From Micromonospora humi (GTDB lineage Bacteria; Actinomycetota; Actinomycetes; Mycobacteriales; Micromonosporaceae): a stretch of 64,000 nucleotides of DNA. The stretch covers positions 62,001-126,000 of the forward strand of contig NZ_FMDM01000004.1 in NCBI RefSeq assembly GCF_900090105.1, read 5' to 3'. The notes under the pieces were generated by a model. That model saw only the letters and a program-made list of their open reading frames with translations, searched no databases and was not told where the DNA came from. Positions 56,598-64,000 of the stretch are shown in pieces (the first letter of the stretch is position 1; every line of letters begins with the position of its first letter). A program made the position numbers and the translations under genes.

Positions 56598-56653
56598 GGC
56601 CGGACGGCACCACGAGGGTCTGCGGATTCGTTCCGCAGGGGTGCCGTCCGGCC
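56598..56653 (-). terminator. Two-tier hairpin terminator
   Basis: An outer stem GGCCGGACGGCACC / GGTGCCGTCCGGCC (56598-56611, 56640-56653) encloses an inner stem CTGCGGA / TCCGCAG (56620-56626, 56632-56638) with a TTCGT loop. It begins 5 bases after the stop of the minus-strand gene ending at 56659. Confidence 0.72.
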
Positions 56654-56658
56654 CTCGC

Positions 56659-57702
56659 TCATCCGATCCAGAGCGCCACCCGGTGGTCCTCGTCGGTGAC
56701 GTAGCACCAGCCTCCCGCCAGCTCGGCCAGCCCCTCCACGTGGTGAAACGGCGCCAGCTCCGCCACCAGGTCGGCGTCGACCCGGGCGTCCCCGCCGGCG
56801 ACGTGCCGGAACCGCACGTGCCGCGACGTCACCTCGCCGCCGTGCGGGTGGTCGTCGAGCAGCACCGAGCCCTTGCCCAGCGCGTCGATCGAGCCGATCA
56901 CCGCCGCGTAACCGCCGTCGCCGGTCGGCGTCATCGCGCGGAAGCCGGCCAGCACGCCGGCCGGCGTCACCCCGGTGATCGCGTACGCCCCGAGCGCCCG
57001 CGGCCAGCGCGCCGGAGCGCTGTCGTCGAACATCTCCGCCACCCCGGCCAACTCCACGTAGATCGGCTCGCCCGCGGCGGTCACCGGGAAACGCAACCCG
57101 AGCAGCACCGTGCCCGCCGGGGTGAACGCCGCCGCCTCGACGTTGAGCGGCAGGTCGTCGTCGGCCAACCGGGTCACCCAGCCCTTGGCCCGGACGGTGC
57201 CCCGGGCCCGGGTCTCCACGATGAACCGTCGCCGGACCCGCTCGCCCGGCGGCAGCAGGGACAGCGGGGCGGCGACGAGCGCGTCGTTGACCGCCCGGTG
57301 CAGCCGGAACCGGTTGCGGACCACCCGCACCGCGAGCGGCCCGGTCACCGCGTCGTCCTCCCGGAACCGGGCCACGAACGCCCGCCGGGGGCGCAGCGGC
57401 CCGCCCTTCGACCCGAAGTGCGAGCCGAAGACGTACACCCAGCCGTCGTGGTGGGCGAGGGCCTCGCCGTCCTCGGTGCGCCCGTTCTCCGGACCCGCGT
57501 CGGCCGGCACGTGGTGCGCCACCCAGTCGCCGTCGTCCCGCTCCAGCAGCAGCGCCAGGCACCGCTCCACCGGCCCCTCGTCCAGCACGGTCCAGAACCC
57601 GCGCCGCGCGCCGTGGGCCCGCAGCAGCGCGGGTGAGCGGACCGGCAGCAGGTCGCTGGCCTCGTTGCCGGCCACCAGGAACTCGACGAGTCGCGGGGTC
57701 AC
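56659..57702 (-). CDS. Conserved hypothetical protein (beta-propeller/DUF3616-like)
   Basis: 347 aa from the GTG at 57702. The sequence has many short beta-strands and repeated motifs (DEGPVERCLALLLERDDGDWVAHHVPAD, HHDGWVYVFGSHFGSKGGPLRPRRAFVARF, LNVEAAAFTPAGTVLLGLRFPV, DEDHRVALWIG), suggesting a beta-propeller similar to DUF3616 proteins. No signal peptide is visible. The mRNA may be leaderless, since TACCCT lies a few bases upstream on the minus strand. It is divergent from the Nudix gene with only 39 bases between. Confidence 0.68.
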   Translation of the reverse strand: MTPRLVEFLVAGNEASDLLPVRSPALLRAHGARRGFWTVLDEGPVERCLALLLERDDGDWVAHHVPADAGPENGRTEDGEALAHHDGWVYVFGSHFGSKGGPLRPRRAFVARFREDDAVTGPLAVRVVRNRFRLHRAVNDALVAAPLSLLPPGERVRRRFIVETRARGTVRAKGWVTRLADDDLPLNVEAAAFTPAGTVLLGLRFPVTAAGEPIYVELAGVAEMFDDSAPARWPRALGAYAITGVTPAGVLAGFRAMTPTGDGGYAAVIGSIDALGKGSVLLDDHPHGGEVTSRHVRFRHVAGGDARVDADLVAELAPFHHVEGLAELAGGWCYVTDEDHRVALWIG

Positions 57703-57741
57703 CGGGCCAGGGTACGGAGGCGACGCTCGTACAGTGTCCGG

Positions 57742-58320
57742 GTGCCCGACACCTCCCGCACCACGTACGCCGACCTGCACGCCGACGCCGTCGCGCAGCT
57801 GAACCGCTGGACGGCGACCAGCCCGGCGGCCGCCGCCGACCGCGACCGCACCCTGGCTCTGCTGGCCGCCGGGCCGGTGACGATGAGCCGCGCGCACCGG
57901 CCCGGGCACGTCACCGCCAGCGCGCTGATCCTCGACCCCACGGGCAGCCGGGTGCTGCTCTGCCTGCACCGCAAGTTCCACCGGTGGGTGCAGCTCGGCG
58001 GGCACTGCGAACCCGAGGACCGCACCCTGGCCGCCGCCGCCCTGCGGGAGGCCACCGAGGAGTCCGGCATCGCCGGCCTGACCCTCGACCCGGTGCCGAT
58101 CGACGTCGACGTGCACCCGGTCGCCTGCCAGGGCGGCTCACTGCACTACGACGTCCGGTACGCGGTGTTCGCCCCGGCCGGCGCGATCGAACGGATCAGC
58201 GACGAGTCCGCGGCGCTGGGCTGGTTCCCGCCGGACCGGCTGCCGGAGCCGCTCGCCGACGGGACCGCCCACCTGGTGGCGCCGGCGCTGGCCGTGCTGG
58301 CCCGTCGCGCCGCCGGCTGA
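57742..58320 (+). CDS. Nudix hydrolase
   Basis: 192 aa from a GTG start. The Nudix box reads GGHCEPEDRTLAAAALREATEESGI (about residues 87-111), with Asp in the place of the usual first Glu, a known variant in actinobacterial members. An upstream TACAGT about 7 bases before the GTG fits a leaderless promoter. Substrate unknown; probably a nucleoside-diphosphate derivative. Confidence 0.92.
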   Translation: MPDTSRTTYADLHADAVAQLNRWTATSPAAAADRDRTLALLAAGPVTMSRAHRPGHVTASALILDPTGSRVLLCLHRKFHRWVQLGGHCEPEDRTLAAAALREATEESGIAGLTLDPVPIDVDVHPVACQGGSLHYDVRYAVFAPAGAIERISDESAALGWFPPDRLPEPLADGTAHLVAPALAVLARRAAG

Positions 58321-58350
58321 GGACACCCCGCCCGCGCGACGGGTGCCCGG

Positions 58351-59442
58351 TCAGACCAGACCCTCGTCGCCACGCTCCTTGAGCTGGTCGACGACCCGCT
58401 TCACGTCCTGCGCCCGGTCGCGCGGACAGACCAGCACCGCGTCCGGGGTGTCCACCACGATCAGGTCGTGCACGCCGACCGTGGCGACGAACCGGCCGGA
58501 GTGCGGCACCACCACGGTGCCGGTGGTGTCGTGCAGCAGCACGTCCGGCTTCCCGTCGCCGCCGAGCACCACGTTGCCGGCGGCGTCGGCCGGAAGCACC
58601 TCGCCGAGGGTGTGGAAGTCGCCGACGTCGTTCCAGCCGAAGTCGCCCGGCACGGTCGCCACCCGGCCGGCGGTCGCCGCGCCCTCCATCACCGCGTAGT
58701 CGACCGAGATCTTCGGCAGCGTCGGCCACACGGTGCCGAGCACGTCGTCCTGCTCCGGGGTGCCCCAGGCCGCCGCGATGGCGGTGATCCCGGCGTGCAG
58801 CGCCGGCTGCTGGCGGGCCAACTCCGCCAGGAAGACGTCCACCCGCCAGACGAACATGCTGGCGTTCCAGAGGTGCCGGCCGGAGCGGAGGTAACCCTCG
58901 GCCACCTCGACCGCCGGCTTCTCCTTGAACTCGCGCACCGGTCGCAACGGCCCGCCGTCCACCGGTTCGCCGGTCTCCAGGTAGCCGTAGCCGGTCTCCG
59001 GCCGGGTCGGGGTGATGCCCACCGTCACCAGCAGCCCCTGCTCGGCGCCGCGGATCGCCTGCCGCACCACGGCGGCCAGGCGGTCCGGGTCGGCGATCAG
59101 GTGGTCGGCCGCGAACGAGCCCATCACCGCGTCCGGGGCACGCTCGGCGATCACCGCGGCGGCCAGCGCGATGGCCGCGCAGGAGTCTCGCGGTGAGGGC
59201 TCCACCAGGACGTTCTCCTCCGGCAGGCCAGCCAGTTGCCGGGCCACCGCCGCGGCGTGCGCGGCCCCGGTGACCACCAGCGTGCGCTCCGGCGTGGTCA
59301 GCGGCGCCAACCGGTCGACCGTGGCCTGCAGCAGCGAGGCGGGGGTACCGGTCAGCGGGTGGAGGAACTTGGGGTGGCCGGCGCGGGACAACGGCCACAA
59401 CCTTGTGCCGCTGCCGCCCGCCGGGATGACGGCGTAGAACAT
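58351..59442 (-). CDS. manC: Mannose-1-phosphate guanylyltransferase
   Basis: 363 aa from the ATG at 59442 (a GTG two codons upstream is possible). The nucleotide-binding signature GGSGTRLWPLS is at residues 9-19 and EFKEKP is in the middle. GSFAADHLI and FGWNDVGDFHTLGEVLP are typical for GDP-mannose pyrophosphorylases. It makes GDP-mannose from GTP and mannose-1-phosphate for mannolipids and glycans. ManA is encoded at 12.4-13.6 kb. A glycosyltransferase gene precedes it. Confidence 0.93.
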   Translation of the reverse strand: MFYAVIPAGGSGTRLWPLSRAGHPKFLHPLTGTPASLLQATVDRLAPLTTPERTLVVTGAAHAAAVARQLAGLPEENVLVEPSPRDSCAAIALAAAVIAERAPDAVMGSFAADHLIADPDRLAAVVRQAIRGAEQGLLVTVGITPTRPETGYGYLETGEPVDGGPLRPVREFKEKPAVEVAEGYLRSGRHLWNASMFVWRVDVFLAELARQQPALHAGITAIAAAWGTPEQDDVLGTVWPTLPKISVDYAVMEGAATAGRVATVPGDFGWNDVGDFHTLGEVLPADAAGNVVLGGDGKPDVLLHDTTGTVVVPHSGRFVATVGVHDLIVVDTPDAVLVCPRDRAQDVKRVVDQLKERGDEGLV

Positions 59443-59471
59443 CAGCACATCATGCCCGAAGCGGGCGAGTT

Positions 59472-59500
59472 GCCACGGCGCGTGTGCGGCGCGCCGTGGC
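59472..59500 (-). terminator. Hairpin between the glycosyltransferase and guanylyltransferase genes
   Basis: Perfect 11-bp arms GCCACGGCGCG / CGCGCCGTGGC (59472-59482, 59490-59500) with a 7-base loop. It lies just downstream of the minus-strand glycosyltransferase stop. Confidence 0.55.
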
Positions 59501-59506
59501 GGACGC

Positions 59507-60652
59507 TCAGGAACGTGCCCGCCGCCAGGCGGCGATGTGCACCTCCGCGCTGGACTCCCAGGTGAACTCCTTGGCCCGGTCGAAGCCGGCCTTGGCCAGG
59601 GAGAGCCGCCGCTGCTCGTCGTCGAGCAGGGCGGCCAGGTCGGTGGCGATCTGGTCCGGGTCCTCACTGGTGTAGGCCACGGCGTCGCCGCCCACCTCGG
59701 GCAGGGAGAGCCGAGGCGTGGTGAGCACCGGGGCCGCGCACGCCATGGCCTCCAGGATCGGCAGCCCGAAACCCTCCCCGTAGGACGGGTAGGCGGCGAC
59801 CAGCGCGCCGCCGAGGAACCCGGGCAGGTCGGCGTAGCGCAGGTAGCCGGGGCGGAGCAGCCGCAGGTGCGACGGGACCTCGGCCACCGCGCGGTCGATG
59901 TCGTCGTCGTGGCCCTGGCCGCCGGCCACCACCAGCACCGGCGGGTTGGGCCGGTCGGCCACCGCCCGGGCCCAGCCCCGGATCAGGTTGGGTACGTTCT
60001 TGCGCGGCTCCTTGGCGCCCAGGAACGCGACGTAGCTGTTGTCGCCCAGCCCCAGGCGGGCCCGGACCCGGGCCTTCTCCTCGTCGCCCGGCGCGTGGAA
60101 GGCGGCCTGGTCGACGCCGTGGTAGGCCACGTCGATCCGGGTCGGGTCGGCGTCCAGCAGCCGGATCAGCTCGTCGCGGGTGGCCTTGCTCGGCACGATC
60201 ACCCGGGCGGCGCGGCGCAGCGAGGTCTTGATGGCGCTGCGGAAGAACGTCCGGCGCGACTTGTCGTAGTGCTCCGGCTCGGTGAAGAACGTCGCGTCGT
60301 GCACGGTCACCGTCACCGGGCATCCGGCTCGCAACGGGCAGGTGTAGAACGGCGAGTGCAGCACCTCCGCGCCGACCTGCTGGGCCAGCAGCGGAAGGCC
60401 GGTCTGCTCCCAGGCGAGACGCGCCGGGCGGTGCGCCACCGCCGCCGGCGCGGGGATGATCTCGGCCCCGGGCAGCATCCGGGTGTAGCGCTCCAGGTCG
60501 GTGCGGAGGCTCACCACGGCCAGGTCGACGCCGTCGCCGCAGACCCGGCCGAGCGCGCCGAGCAGGCCGTCGACGTATCTACCGACGCCGCCGCGATCGG
60601 CGGGGACACTCGTGGCGTCGATGAGAACGCGGGGCGGGCGACCGGCGGTCAC
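59507..60652 (-). CDS. GT4-family glycosyltransferase
   Basis: 381 aa. GT-B fold: N-terminal VLIDATSVPADRGGVGRYVDGLLGAL and PFYTCPLRAGCPVTVTVHDATFF; C-terminal FLGAKEPRKNVPNLIRGWARA and YGEGFGLPILEAMACAAPVLTT, with the EX7E motif of GT4 retaining enzymes. No transmembrane anchor, so it is probably a cytoplasmic or membrane-associated mannosyl- or glucosyltransferase. It sits beside GDP-mannose synthesis, which suggests GDP-mannose as donor, though this is not shown by sequence. Confidence 0.9.
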   Translation of the reverse strand: MTAGRPPRVLIDATSVPADRGGVGRYVDGLLGALGRVCGDGVDLAVVSLRTDLERYTRMLPGAEIIPAPAAVAHRPARLAWEQTGLPLLAQQVGAEVLHSPFYTCPLRAGCPVTVTVHDATFFTEPEHYDKSRRTFFRSAIKTSLRRAARVIVPSKATRDELIRLLDADPTRIDVAYHGVDQAAFHAPGDEEKARVRARLGLGDNSYVAFLGAKEPRKNVPNLIRGWARAVADRPNPPVLVVAGGQGHDDDIDRAVAEVPSHLRLLRPGYLRYADLPGFLGGALVAAYPSYGEGFGLPILEAMACAAPVLTTPRLSLPEVGGDAVAYTSEDPDQIATDLAALLDDEQRRLSLAKAGFDRAKEFTWESSAEVHIAAWRRARS

Positions 60653-60802
60653 GGGGCGACTCCTCAGGTGGCGCGGTTGTGGGGAAGAACACTGTCGGCA
60701 AGCCTACGCCGGGCGGGGTGTCCGACGCTGACTGCGACCCGACGGTACGCCGACTTGTCGTTGTCATCGAGTACGCGCCCGGGGCGCGTATCGTTCGCGC
60801 CG

Positions 60803-61492
60803 ATGGCCGACAACATTGCCCGGGTGTTCGCCGACGCGATCGCGACCGACCCCACCCGACCGCTGCTGACCTGGTACGACGACGCCACCGGCGAACGCAC
60901 CGAGCTCTCCGGCGCGACGCTGGCGAACTGGGTCGCCAAGACCGCCAACCTGCTCGTGGACGAGGCCGGCTGCGCGCCCGGCGATCCGGTCGGCGTACTG
61001 CTGCCGCCGCACTGGCAGACCGCCGCGGTGCTGCTCGGCTGCTGGTCGGCGAAGCTCACCGTGGTGGACGCCCCGGGGCCGGTGGAGATGCTGTTCACCG
61101 CCGTCGACCGGGTCGACGAGGCGGCCCGGTGGCCGGCCGGCGAGCGGTACGCGCTGGCGCTGGACCCGTTCGCGCTGCCGATGCGTCAGGTGCCGGCCGG
61201 GTGCGCCGACTTCGTCGGCGCGGTACGCGCCCACGGCGACCACTTCACCCCGTACCCCGAGGCCGGCGAGGGCGACGCGGCGTTGCTGGCCCGCGCGGAG
61301 GCCCGCGCCGCGGAGCTGGGCCTCACCCCCGGCGACCGCCTGCTGGTCGACGTGACCCGGCACCCCGACCCGGTCGACTGGCTGCTGGCCCCGCTCACCG
61401 CCGGCGCCAGCGTGGTGGCCTGCGCCCACCCCGACCCGACCCGCCACCCCTCCCGCGCCGAAACCGAGAAGGCCACCCACACCCTCCCCTGA
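60803..61492 (+). CDS. TIGR03089 family protein
   Basis: 229 aa from the ATG at 60803. Sequence pattern PLLTWYDDATGERTELSGATLANWVAKTANLLVDE and LGLTPGDRLLVDVTRHPDPVDWLLAPLTAGASVVAC match TIGR03089, a conserved actinobacterial family resembling the N-terminal part of acyl-adenylating enzymes but lacking the AMP-binding core. It is divergent from the glycosyltransferase and convergent with the acetoacetyl-CoA synthetase gene. Function unknown. Confidence 0.9.
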   Translation: MADNIARVFADAIATDPTRPLLTWYDDATGERTELSGATLANWVAKTANLLVDEAGCAPGDPVGVLLPPHWQTAAVLLGCWSAKLTVVDAPGPVEMLFTAVDRVDEAARWPAGERYALALDPFALPMRQVPAGCADFVGAVRAHGDHFTPYPEAGEGDAALLARAEARAAELGLTPGDRLLVDVTRHPDPVDWLLAPLTAGASVVACAHPDPTRHPSRAETEKATHTLP

Positions 61493-61512
61493 CCCCCGCC
61501 CCTCCCTCCCCG

Positions 61513-61581
61513 CGATCTTGCACTTTCGGCCCCGGATCGGGGGCGTTCACCCCTTTGGTCGGGGCAGAAACCGCACGATCG
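61513..61581. repeat. GATCTTGCA inverted repeat, copy 3
   Basis: Left arm CGATCTTGCACTTTCGGCCCC (61513-61533) and right arm GGGGCAGAAACCGCACGATCG (61561-61581) pair with about four mismatches. It lies between two convergent stops (61492 and 61599) and is the most diverged copy of the family. Confidence 0.7.
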
Positions 61582-61598
61582 GCGAGGAGAGGGTGGGG

Positions 61599-63569
61599 TC
61601 AGGAGGGTTGGCGCTGTCGGGCCAGGGTGGCGAAGGCCGTGAGGGACTCGGGGTTGGCCAGGGCGCCCTTGGCGGCGGCGCGGTCGACCGGGGTGCCGGT
61701 CAGGATCTTCTTGACCGGCACCTCCAGCTTCTTCGCGCTCAACGTGCGGGGCACGGCGCGGACCTGGTGGATCTCGTCCGGCACGTGCCGGGGCGACAGC
61801 GCGGTCCGCAGCTCGCGGCAGATCTTCTTCCGCATGTCGTCGTCCAGCTCCAGGCCCTCGGCGAGCACCACGAACAGCAGCAGCTCCCCCGCGCCGCCCT
61901 CGTCGTCCTCCAGGTGCACCACCACCGAGTCGACCACCTCGTCGAGCCCCTCCACCACGGAGTAGAACTCGGCCGTGCCGAGGCGCACGCCGCCCCGGTT
62001 GAGCGTGGCGTCGGACCGGCCGGTGATGACGCAGCCGCCACGCTCGTTCACGGTGATCCAGTCGCCGTGCCGCCACACCCCCGGATAGACCTCGAAGTAC
62101 GCCTCCCGGTAGCGGTCGCCGTCCGGGTCGTTCCAGAACCCGACCGGCATGCTCGGCATCGGCTCGGTGATCACCAGCTCACCGAGCTGGCCGATCACCG
62201 GGGAACCGTCGGCGGAGCGGGCCTCCACCTTCGCGCCCAGCGCCCGGCAGGCGATCTCACCGGCGTACACCGGGAGCAGCGGCACCCCGCCGACGAAGCC
62301 GGTGCAGACGTCCGTGCCGCCGGAGAGCGACTGGAGCTGGAGGCGGTCACCGACGTTCTCGTACACCCAGGTGAAGCCCTCGGCGGGCAGCGGCGCGCCG
62401 GTCGAGCCGAGGCCGCGCAGCGCGGACAGGTCGGCGACGTCCCGCGGCACCAGCCCGGCCTTGCGGCAGGCCAGCAGGAACGGGGCCGAGGTGCCGAAGT
62501 AGGTGGTGCCGGTATCCGCCGCCAGCCGCCACAACGCGCCCAGGTCCGGGTGGCCCGGGTTGCCGTCGAACAGCACGATCGCCGCGCCCACCGCCGGCCC
62601 GGAGACCAGGAAGTTCCACATCATCCAGCCGGTGGTGGTGAACCACAGGAACCGGTCGAACGGGCCCAGGTCGTGGTGCAGCGCCAGCATCTTCAGGTGC
62701 TCCAGCAGGATGCCGCCGTGCCCGTGCACGATCGGCTTCGGCAGCCCGGTGGTGCCGGAGGAATAGAGCACGTAGAGCGGGTGGTCGAACGGCACCGGGG
62801 TGAAGGACAGCGGCTCGTCGGTCTCCGCCGCCAGCTCCGCCCAGGCGAGCGCGCCCTCCGGCACGTCACCGGCGGGGTCGAGGTACCCGATCGCGACGGT
62901 GTGCCGCAGCGACGGCAGCGCGGCCCGGATCGCGGCCACCTCGGCGCGCCGGTCCACCGGCTTGTCGCCGTAGCGGTAGCCGTCCACCGCGACCAGCACG
63001 GTGGGCTCGATCTGCTGCCAGCGGTCGGTGACGCTGCGGGTGCCGAACTCGGGCGCGCAGGACGAGAAGATCGCGCCCAGGCTCGCGGTGGCGAGCAGCA
63101 GGACGTACGTCTCCGGGATGTTCGGCGCGTACGCGGCCACCCGGTCGCCGGGTCCCACGCCGAGCCGGCGCAGGCCGGCGGACACCCGACGGACCCGGTC
63201 GCGCAGCTCCGCGGCGGTGAGCGTCTCCGGCGCGCGGGTCTGGCCGTGCGCGATCACCACCGGGGCGTCGTCGCCGAGCCCCGGCATGCGCAACACGTTC
63301 TCCGCGTAGTTGAGCGTCGCGCCGGGGAACCAGCGGGCGCCGGGCATGGAGCGCTCGGCGAGCGTGGCGGTCGGCGGGGTGTGCGCCACCACCTGGAAGT
63401 AGTCCCAGATCGAGCGCCAGAACGCGTCCAGGTCGGTCACCGACCACTGCCACAACGCGTCGTAGTCGGCGAACTCCAGCCCCCGGTGCTCGGTCAGCCA
63501 GCGCAGGTAGTCACCGATCCGGGACCGTTCACGCACGTCGGCCGGCGGCGTCCAGAGCACGTCACCCAC
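61599..63569 (-). CDS. Acetoacetyl-CoA synthetase
   Basis: 656 aa from a GTG at 63569, with GGGAGGG about 9 bases upstream. It activates acetoacetate with ATP and CoA. AMP-binding motifs are complete: YSSGTTGLPKPIVHGHGG, TTTGWMMWNFLV, LSGGTDVCTGFVGG, HGDWI and GGVRLGTAEFYSVV; the C-terminal Lys region is KKLEVPVKKIL. The length (about 650) and the GTDVCTGF motif separate it from acetyl-CoA synthetase. It ends against the TIGR03089 gene across an inverted repeat. Confidence 0.93.
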   Translation of the reverse strand: MGDVLWTPPADVRERSRIGDYLRWLTEHRGLEFADYDALWQWSVTDLDAFWRSIWDYFQVVAHTPPTATLAERSMPGARWFPGATLNYAENVLRMPGLGDDAPVVIAHGQTRAPETLTAAELRDRVRRVSAGLRRLGVGPGDRVAAYAPNIPETYVLLLATASLGAIFSSCAPEFGTRSVTDRWQQIEPTVLVAVDGYRYGDKPVDRRAEVAAIRAALPSLRHTVAIGYLDPAGDVPEGALAWAELAAETDEPLSFTPVPFDHPLYVLYSSGTTGLPKPIVHGHGGILLEHLKMLALHHDLGPFDRFLWFTTTGWMMWNFLVSGPAVGAAIVLFDGNPGHPDLGALWRLAADTGTTYFGTSAPFLLACRKAGLVPRDVADLSALRGLGSTGAPLPAEGFTWVYENVGDRLQLQSLSGGTDVCTGFVGGVPLLPVYAGEIACRALGAKVEARSADGSPVIGQLGELVITEPMPSMPVGFWNDPDGDRYREAYFEVYPGVWRHGDWITVNERGGCVITGRSDATLNRGGVRLGTAEFYSVVEGLDEVVDSVVVHLEDDEGGAGELLLFVVLAEGLELDDDMRKKICRELRTALSPRHVPDEIHQVRAVPRTLSAKKLEVPVKKILTGTPVDRAAAKGALANPESLTAFATLARQRQPS

Positions 63570-63712
63570 AGTTCCACCCTCCCTGGGGCCCGGCACGACA
63601 CTGTGCATGGGCCGTGGCGCCATCTTGCCCTACCTCGTGCCGCCATTCTCCGCACCGGCACCCGCCCACGGGGCGTGCCCACCCCACACCCCCCGCCCCC
63701 TCCCCATGTGGG

Positions 63713-63770
63713 ATGTAAGGAGGGGCCCCTTGTTAACGCATTCTGCAGAGGAAGGGGCCCCGCTTAACAC
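63713..63770 (-). repeat. GTTAAG/GGGGCCCC intergenic element, copy C
   Basis: On the minus strand: GTTAAGCGGGGCCCC..., a GTTAAC second unit and GGGGCCCC, ending TTACATCC, with the same two-unit layout as copies A and B. It follows the thioesterase stop by 1-2 bases and points toward the acetoacetyl-CoA synthetase gene about 145 bases away. Confidence 0.75.
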
Positions 63771-63771
63771 C

Positions 63772-64000
63772 TCAGGCGGCGCGGTGGGCCTGGATGGCGC
63801 GGCGACGGGCCAGGCGGTGCGCCCGTCGGATCTCCGCCTCCCGGAAGCGGCGCTCGTCCTCGGGTGTCTCGGGCAGCACCGGGCGCACCGCGCGGGGCGC
63901 GCCGCCGACGTCCACCCCCACGAAGACCAGGTACGCGGTGGCGACCCGCACCGGCTCGTCCTCGGCCGAGTCCCAGCGCTCGCCGACCACCCGCACCCCG
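63772..64000 (-). CDS. Acyl-CoA thioesterase (hotdog), 5' part outside the window
   Basis: The visible 75 C-terminal residues include VRVATAYLVFVGVDVGGAPRAVRPVLPETPEDERRFREAEIRRAHRL, the typical C-terminus of a hotdog-fold acyl-CoA thioesterase (YciA/BACH type). The start and the catalytic region lie beyond position 64000. Its stop is followed directly by repeat copy C. Confidence 0.85.
   Translation of the reverse strand, partial: GVRVVGERWDSAEDEPVRVATAYLVFVGVDVGGAPRAVRPVLPETPEDERRFREAEIRRAHRLARRRAIQAHRAA

Overview
The window is about 64 kb of very GC-rich actinobacterial DNA. Coding density is high, many genes overlap as ATGA/GTGA, many starts are GTG, and it contains WhiB, F420 biosynthesis, DUF397 and ESX/WXG-type genes. 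Intergenic elements built on GTTAAG...GGGGCCCC, which I associate with Micromonospora and Salinispora, occur three times. Together these suggest Micromonosporaceae, probably Micromonospora. No rRNA, tRNA, CRISPR array, transposase or integrase was recognised.

Layout. 0-6.9 kb: a MoxR/DUF58 membrane operon (unknown membrane protein, DUF4129, DUF4350, MoxR, DUF58), then convergent SpoIIM and RDD membrane proteins. 6.9-10.4 kb: efeUOB ferrous-iron uptake behind candidate iron boxes. 10.6-16.1 kb: ahcY, manA, a CDF transporter, an SIS-domain sugar isomerase and Trm112. 16.2-24.8 kb: a secreted LPXTG-less surface protein, then an ESX-type polymorphic-toxin operon (YbaB-like, WXG100-like, 1425-aa toxin, candidate immunity protein, endonuclease V). 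Divergent to that operon is a YrhB-deaminase-SUKH-3 fusion. 24.8-33.2 kb: aldehyde dehydrogenases, gabT, a double-psi-barrel-like secreted protein, a GAF regulator and the ALDH/DUF779 pair. 33.3-34.8 kb: a secreted protein and a DUF559/AbiEi-like protein bracketed by related inverted repeats. 35-45.6 kb: polyamine uptake and catabolism (agmatinase, saccharopine-dehydrogenase-like, FAD oxidoreductase, PotABCD, Lrp/AsnC regulator, aminotransferase), with a DUF397 gene and a decayed HTH gene between the last two. 45.6-47 kb: DUF3499, a degenerate metallopeptidase and whiB. 47.3-49.4 kb: a DUF4331 operon. 49.6-55.4 kb: F420 genes fbiC, fbiA and fbiB with a proline-rich membrane protein. 55.4-61.5 kb: ArsR-like regulator, unknown protein, Nudix, mannose-1-phosphate guanylyltransferase, glycosyltransferase, TIGR03089. 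61.6-64 kb: acetoacetyl-CoA synthetase and a truncated thioesterase.

How the genes work together. Genes for a route from agmatine through putrescine, gamma-aminobutyraldehyde and GABA to succinate can be assembled from two clusters about 10-15 kb apart. ManA and the guanylyltransferase are two steps of GDP-mannose supply; the phosphomannomutase is not in the window. FbiA, FbiB and FbiC cover most of F420 synthesis. The order sahH-manA-SIS ... DUF3499-metallopeptidase-whiB-fbiA-fbiB-manC-TIGR03089 resembles the mycobacterial Rv3248c-Rv3268 block, here interrupted by accessory DNA. The most unusual part is the toxin locus at 17.3-24.8 kb. Its toxin appears to carry both a papain-like deamidase core and a C-terminal RelA/SpoT-like segment. 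Its operon ends in a translationally coupled endonuclease V, and a deaminase/immunity fusion lies divergently upstream. Three families of short inverted repeats sit at gene borders.
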